From the NCBI GenBank assembly GCA_012798435.1, contig JAAZNF010000029.1:1-34019 (forward strand): 34,019 bases of DNA. The letters run 5' to 3'. Origin of the DNA: Myxococcales bacterium (lineage in GTDB: Bacteria > Myxococcota > B64-G9). The notes beneath the pieces were generated by a model, which saw nothing but the letters and a program-made list of their open reading frames with translations, ran no database searches and was not told the DNA's origin. How positions within the stretch are numbered: the stretch's first letter is position 1; every line of letters starts with the position of its first letter. Both the position numbers and the translations under genes were made by a program. Positions 32,189-34,019 of the stretch are shown here, one piece after another.

Positions 32189-32489
32189 GGAGCACCTCCC
32201 CCGGACGCGATTGAAGCGTCCGGATATGTCAAGCCGGCCCCTGAAGGGCACGGCGGGTTGCGACGGCCGCGCGGGGCGAAATACCCCATGCGCCCGGGCA
32301 CCGGGGAAGGGCCTGGAGGAACGCCGGGAACAGGATGGACGATCGGGGTCGGACCGCGGGCCGACCGGCTCAGGACTTCCTTCTCCTTTCCCGATAAATC
32401 GTTGTCGTCCGCAGTCCACGAGGCGCCCGGTAGCGGACGCCCTCTCGCAAATCAGCACCACCTGTGGGATCGCGCATCACTATCCCGGA

Positions 32490-32675
32490 CACTCTGGGTC
32501 CCCGGGCTATGTGAACCCGTCCAAAACGGGACGGGGCCGTCTCGAAAAACCCCCGCCGTGGCCGTCGAGGCGAACGAAGGCAATGAACCTCGCCTTCAAA
32601 AAGGTGGGCGCGCCGTGACGGCGTCAGGCAACTTCCGCAGAAGCTGCACACGGCCGCAAGAGGGCGCTCCCAGGT
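32490..32675 (-). ncRNA. Structured RNA candidate, possibly 6S RNA (ssrS)
   Basis: In many Proteobacteria the 6S RNA gene lies just downstream of zapA, and that is where this segment is. On the minus strand it can form several hairpins: GCAGCTTC-TGCG-GAAGTTGC (one G-U pair), CGCCG-TCA-CGGCG, GAAGGC paired with GCCTTC, and CCCGTCC-CGTTTT-GGACGGG (32516-32535). A CTGGG near 32670 could pair with CCCAG near 32493, making a closed form of about 180 bases, close to 6S size. The exact ends are guesses: a GGGGGTTTTT run near 32546-32555 could end a shorter RNA of about 125 bases. I could not confirm the 6S consensus by eye. Confidence 0.35.
32516..32535. repeat. Perfect 7-base-pair hairpin in the zapA-rny gap
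   Basis: CCCGTCC (32516-32522) and GGACGGG (32529-32535) surround a 6-base loop. There is no U-run directly after it on either strand, so it is not a normal intrinsic terminator; it may be part of the structured RNA. Confidence 0.6.
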
Positions 32676-32739
32676 TTGTAAACGTTGGTTCATCCGTTTT
32701 CTATTCGCCCGTCACGCACCCGGCAGGGGAAGCGTGCCT

Positions 32740-33042
32740 TCAGTCCTTTTCCGCGCCCTCTCCGCAGGCCTGCCGGACGGTCTTCACCAGGCGGCGGATC
32801 CTCTCTCTAACCTCTCGAAGAACCTGCTCTTTTTCCTCTCTGGCCTTGAATAGCGCATCGGCGATGTTGAGCGCGGCCAGCACCGTCACGTTGTGCGTGG
32901 CCACGGCCTGGGAGGTGCGCTGGATCTCGGTGATCTGATCGTTTACGAACTTGGCCAGGTTCTGGATGTACTCCTCGCCGTCGTCGCTCTTTACCTTGAA
33001 GCGCTGGCCCAGGATTTTGACTTCTACGGTGCGCATTGTCAT
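32740..33042 (-). CDS. zapA: Cell division protein ZapA
   Basis: ZapA binds FtsZ and stabilises the division ring. The 100-residue product has the N-terminal beta strand and core (MTMRTVEVKILGQRFKV, EEYIQNLAKFVNDQI) and a long C-terminal coiled coil (LNIADALFKAREEKEQVLRE) that makes the tetramer. The ATG at 33042 is chosen over an in-frame ATG at 33063 because the promoter at 33068-33097 would start transcription near 33061, leaving the longer start at or beyond the 5' end; 33036 is a further in-frame alternative. The gene probably heads a transcript through the RNA candidate into rny, ymdB and tyrS. Confidence 0.9.
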   Translation of the reverse strand: MTMRTVEVKILGQRFKVKSDDGEEYIQNLAKFVNDQITEIQRTSQAVATHNVTVLAALNIADALFKAREEKEQVLREVRERIRRLVKTVRQACGEGAEKD

Positions 33043-33067
33043 CCCATCTCGATACCACGCCATCCGA

Positions 33068-33097
33068 AGTATATTTTTCGAGATCGCATGTTGTCAA
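33068..33097 (-). promoter_or_regulatory. Sigma-70 promoter of zapA
   Basis: On the minus strand, TTGACA (33092-33097) and TATACT (33068-33073) are separated by 18 bases. The -35 is a perfect match and the -10 matches 5 of 6. The start near 33061 gives a leader of about 19 bases to the ATG at 33042. The surrounding sequence is much more AT-rich than the rest of the window, as expected of a strong promoter. Confidence 0.75.
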
Positions 33098-33213
33098 GGA
33101 ATCTATTGTTTTGTGCGTGTTTTGAATTAGCTATCAAGAACAGATACTTATGTCTTCAATCGCGGGGTCTCCCCGACAAGGTCGGATACCACGGGGCTGA
33201 AAAAAACCGTAAG

Positions 33214-33237
33214 GATAAAAAGACCTTGCAGTGTCTT
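33214..33237 (-). terminator. Weak terminator candidate after the Yip1 gene
   Basis: On the minus strand, AAGAC (33237-33233) pairs with GTCTT (33224-33220) around an 8-base loop and is followed by TTTTATCC; a further TTTTTTT run lies beyond. The stem is short and 118 bases past the gene's stop, so this is uncertain. Confidence 0.3.
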
Positions 33238-33354
33238 GCGCGAGCCTCGAGCCGAGCGGGGCGATCTTGCTTTTACCTCTCTTTACCTCTCGGGTGGAAC
33301 CTGGCGGACTCGGTCCTGGGGACCGGTCCACATGAAGGAGAGCCGGAGGGTTTC

Positions 33355-33975
33355 TCAGTGCGGGATGGGGATGGGCTTTCCCGCGTGGACGATGGCGGGA
33401 GGGACGAACGCCGAGCCGATGATCTGCTCGACGACGATGCCGGCGATCACCGTGGCCACCAGCAGGACGCCGATGGCGGCCAGCGAGAATGCGATGGCCT
33501 TCTCCTCCGGGGTGTCCATCAGGATGCGGCAGCCCTGGTACACCAGGTACACCGAGTAGCCGAAGCCGGCCAGCAGGGCCAGGATGGAGAGCCCGGGGAA
33601 CAGCGTGAGCACCCCGGCCACCCACACCGGGGTCACGCCGTAGATCATGAGCTTGTAGGCGGCGTTCTCGTTGCGCACCGTGCCGAACGACGGCGCCATG
33701 GCGTTGACCACTGGCCCGATGAGGAACATGGTGCCGAGGTACACCCCCAGCATGAGCGCCGAGTACAGCAGCGAGAAGCCGAACCCCAGGCCGTAGGAGA
33801 GCTGGCCCAGGAAGCTGCACACCGTGGGCACGGCCGCCAGGACCAGGGTGTAGCGCAGGATGAGCGAGCGGCCCGGCACGGTCTCGTCGCGGATCACCCG
33901 GAAGGCGCGGCGCGGGTTGGTGAGCAGTTCGATGGCCCGGTTGATGATGGCGGCGTAGTCCAGCATGCGGGGCAT
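33355..33975 (-). CDS. Yip1-family membrane protein
   Basis: The roughly 206-residue protein has about five membrane helices (LILRYTLVLAAVPTVCSFLG, FGFSLLYSALMLGVYLGTMF, PVWVAGVLTLFPGLSILALL, AIAFSLAAIGVLLVATVIAG) with the short soluble start INRAIELLTNPRRAF and the inter-helix segment KLMIYGVTPVWVAG typical of the Yip1/YIPF domain. A TTG at 34002 would also be in frame, but an ATG at 33975 or 33966 fits the family better; no strong ribosome-binding site is seen. The bacterial role of these proteins is unknown. It lies at the window's end on the same strand as zapA but is separated from it by the zapA promoter. Confidence 0.75.
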   Translation of the reverse strand: MPRMLDYAAIINRAIELLTNPRRAFRVIRDETVPGRSLILRYTLVLAAVPTVCSFLGQLSYGLGFGFSLLYSALMLGVYLGTMFLIGPVVNAMAPSFGTVRNENAAYKLMIYGVTPVWVAGVLTLFPGLSILALLAGFGYSVYLVYQGCRILMDTPEEKAIAFSLAAIGVLLVATVIAGIVVEQIIGSAFVPPAIVHAGKPIPIPH

Positions 33976-34019
33976 GGTACGGATCGGGTGGCGCAAAGTC
34001 AAGGCGCGGATCCTCGTCG

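Larger units (their letters stand above)
32189..32739. other. 551-base gap between rny and zapA without a protein gene
   Basis: No coding sequence could be supported on either strand. The zapA-proximal half (about 32490-32675, minus strand) is rich in short hairpins and is annotated separately as an RNA candidate. The rny-proximal part (32189-32480) is GC-rich and holds the rny ribosome-binding site; nothing else was recognised there. Confidence 0.6.

Noticed and set aside
30353-32938. An 861-residue frame opposite ymdB, rny and zapA
   Set aside because: It is a shadow of the conserved minus-strand genes, leucine- and valine-rich without motifs.

Overview
The window is GC-rich bacterial DNA from a Gram-negative organism. 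It carries an LptD-type outer-membrane LPS assembly protein, several lipoproteins with lipoboxes, beta-barrel-like proteins, PEGA-domain proteins, a eukaryotic-like Ser/Thr kinase, and very large cysteine-rich secreted proteins with MopE-type and Stig1-like repeats. This mix is typical of Myxococcota and related former Deltaproteobacteria. The assignment is an inference from gene families; there is no rRNA or other phylogenetic marker to fix it.

Layout. (1) 1-2953, plus strand: the end of an AMIN-domain protein and lptD. (2) 2950-3594, minus strand: a TetR regulator with a promoter and overlapping palindrome, divergent from a small beta-barrel-like protein (3770-4282). (3) 4425-5414: a Flp pilin, a strong terminator and a CpaA/TadV prepilin peptidase. 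(4) 5534-8262: a PEGA-domain membrane protein followed at once by a Ser/Thr kinase with its own extracytoplasmic PEGA domain. (5) 17214 down to 8322, minus strand: a multi-membrane-segment protein, a CsgG/TolB-like secreted protein, a beta-propeller lipoprotein coupled to a tungstate ABC transporter (tupABC), then a 774-residue cysteine-rich lipoprotein with a dockerin-like module behind a sigma-54-type promoter. (6) 17335-28510, plus strand: a CPBP-family membrane protein, an extended SDR (NAD-dependent epimerase-like) enzyme, a 2442-residue cysteine-rich giant, then two more SDR enzymes. (7) 34019 down to 28879, minus strand: a Yip1-family membrane protein, then zapA, a probable structured RNA, rny, ymdB and tyrS behind a good sigma-70 promoter.

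How the parts fit. Sections 1-3 build the cell envelope and a pilus; section 4 looks like a phosphorylation module with two PEGA partners. Tungstate import implies a tungsten or molybdenum enzyme elsewhere in the genome. Section 7 is a housekeeping cluster (division, RNA turnover, translation). The standout is the giant gene at 19142-26470: a probable lipoprotein with five ASH/Hydin-type Ig-like domains, two MopE-type motifs and 27 tandem repeats of exactly 48 residues, each with ten cysteines. It sits between two clearly paralogous SDR genes, as if inserted into, or grown within, an older SDR operon. The second cysteine-rich protein (8322-10646) is also built from duplicated modules, so this region seems devoted to disulfide-rich surface proteins.
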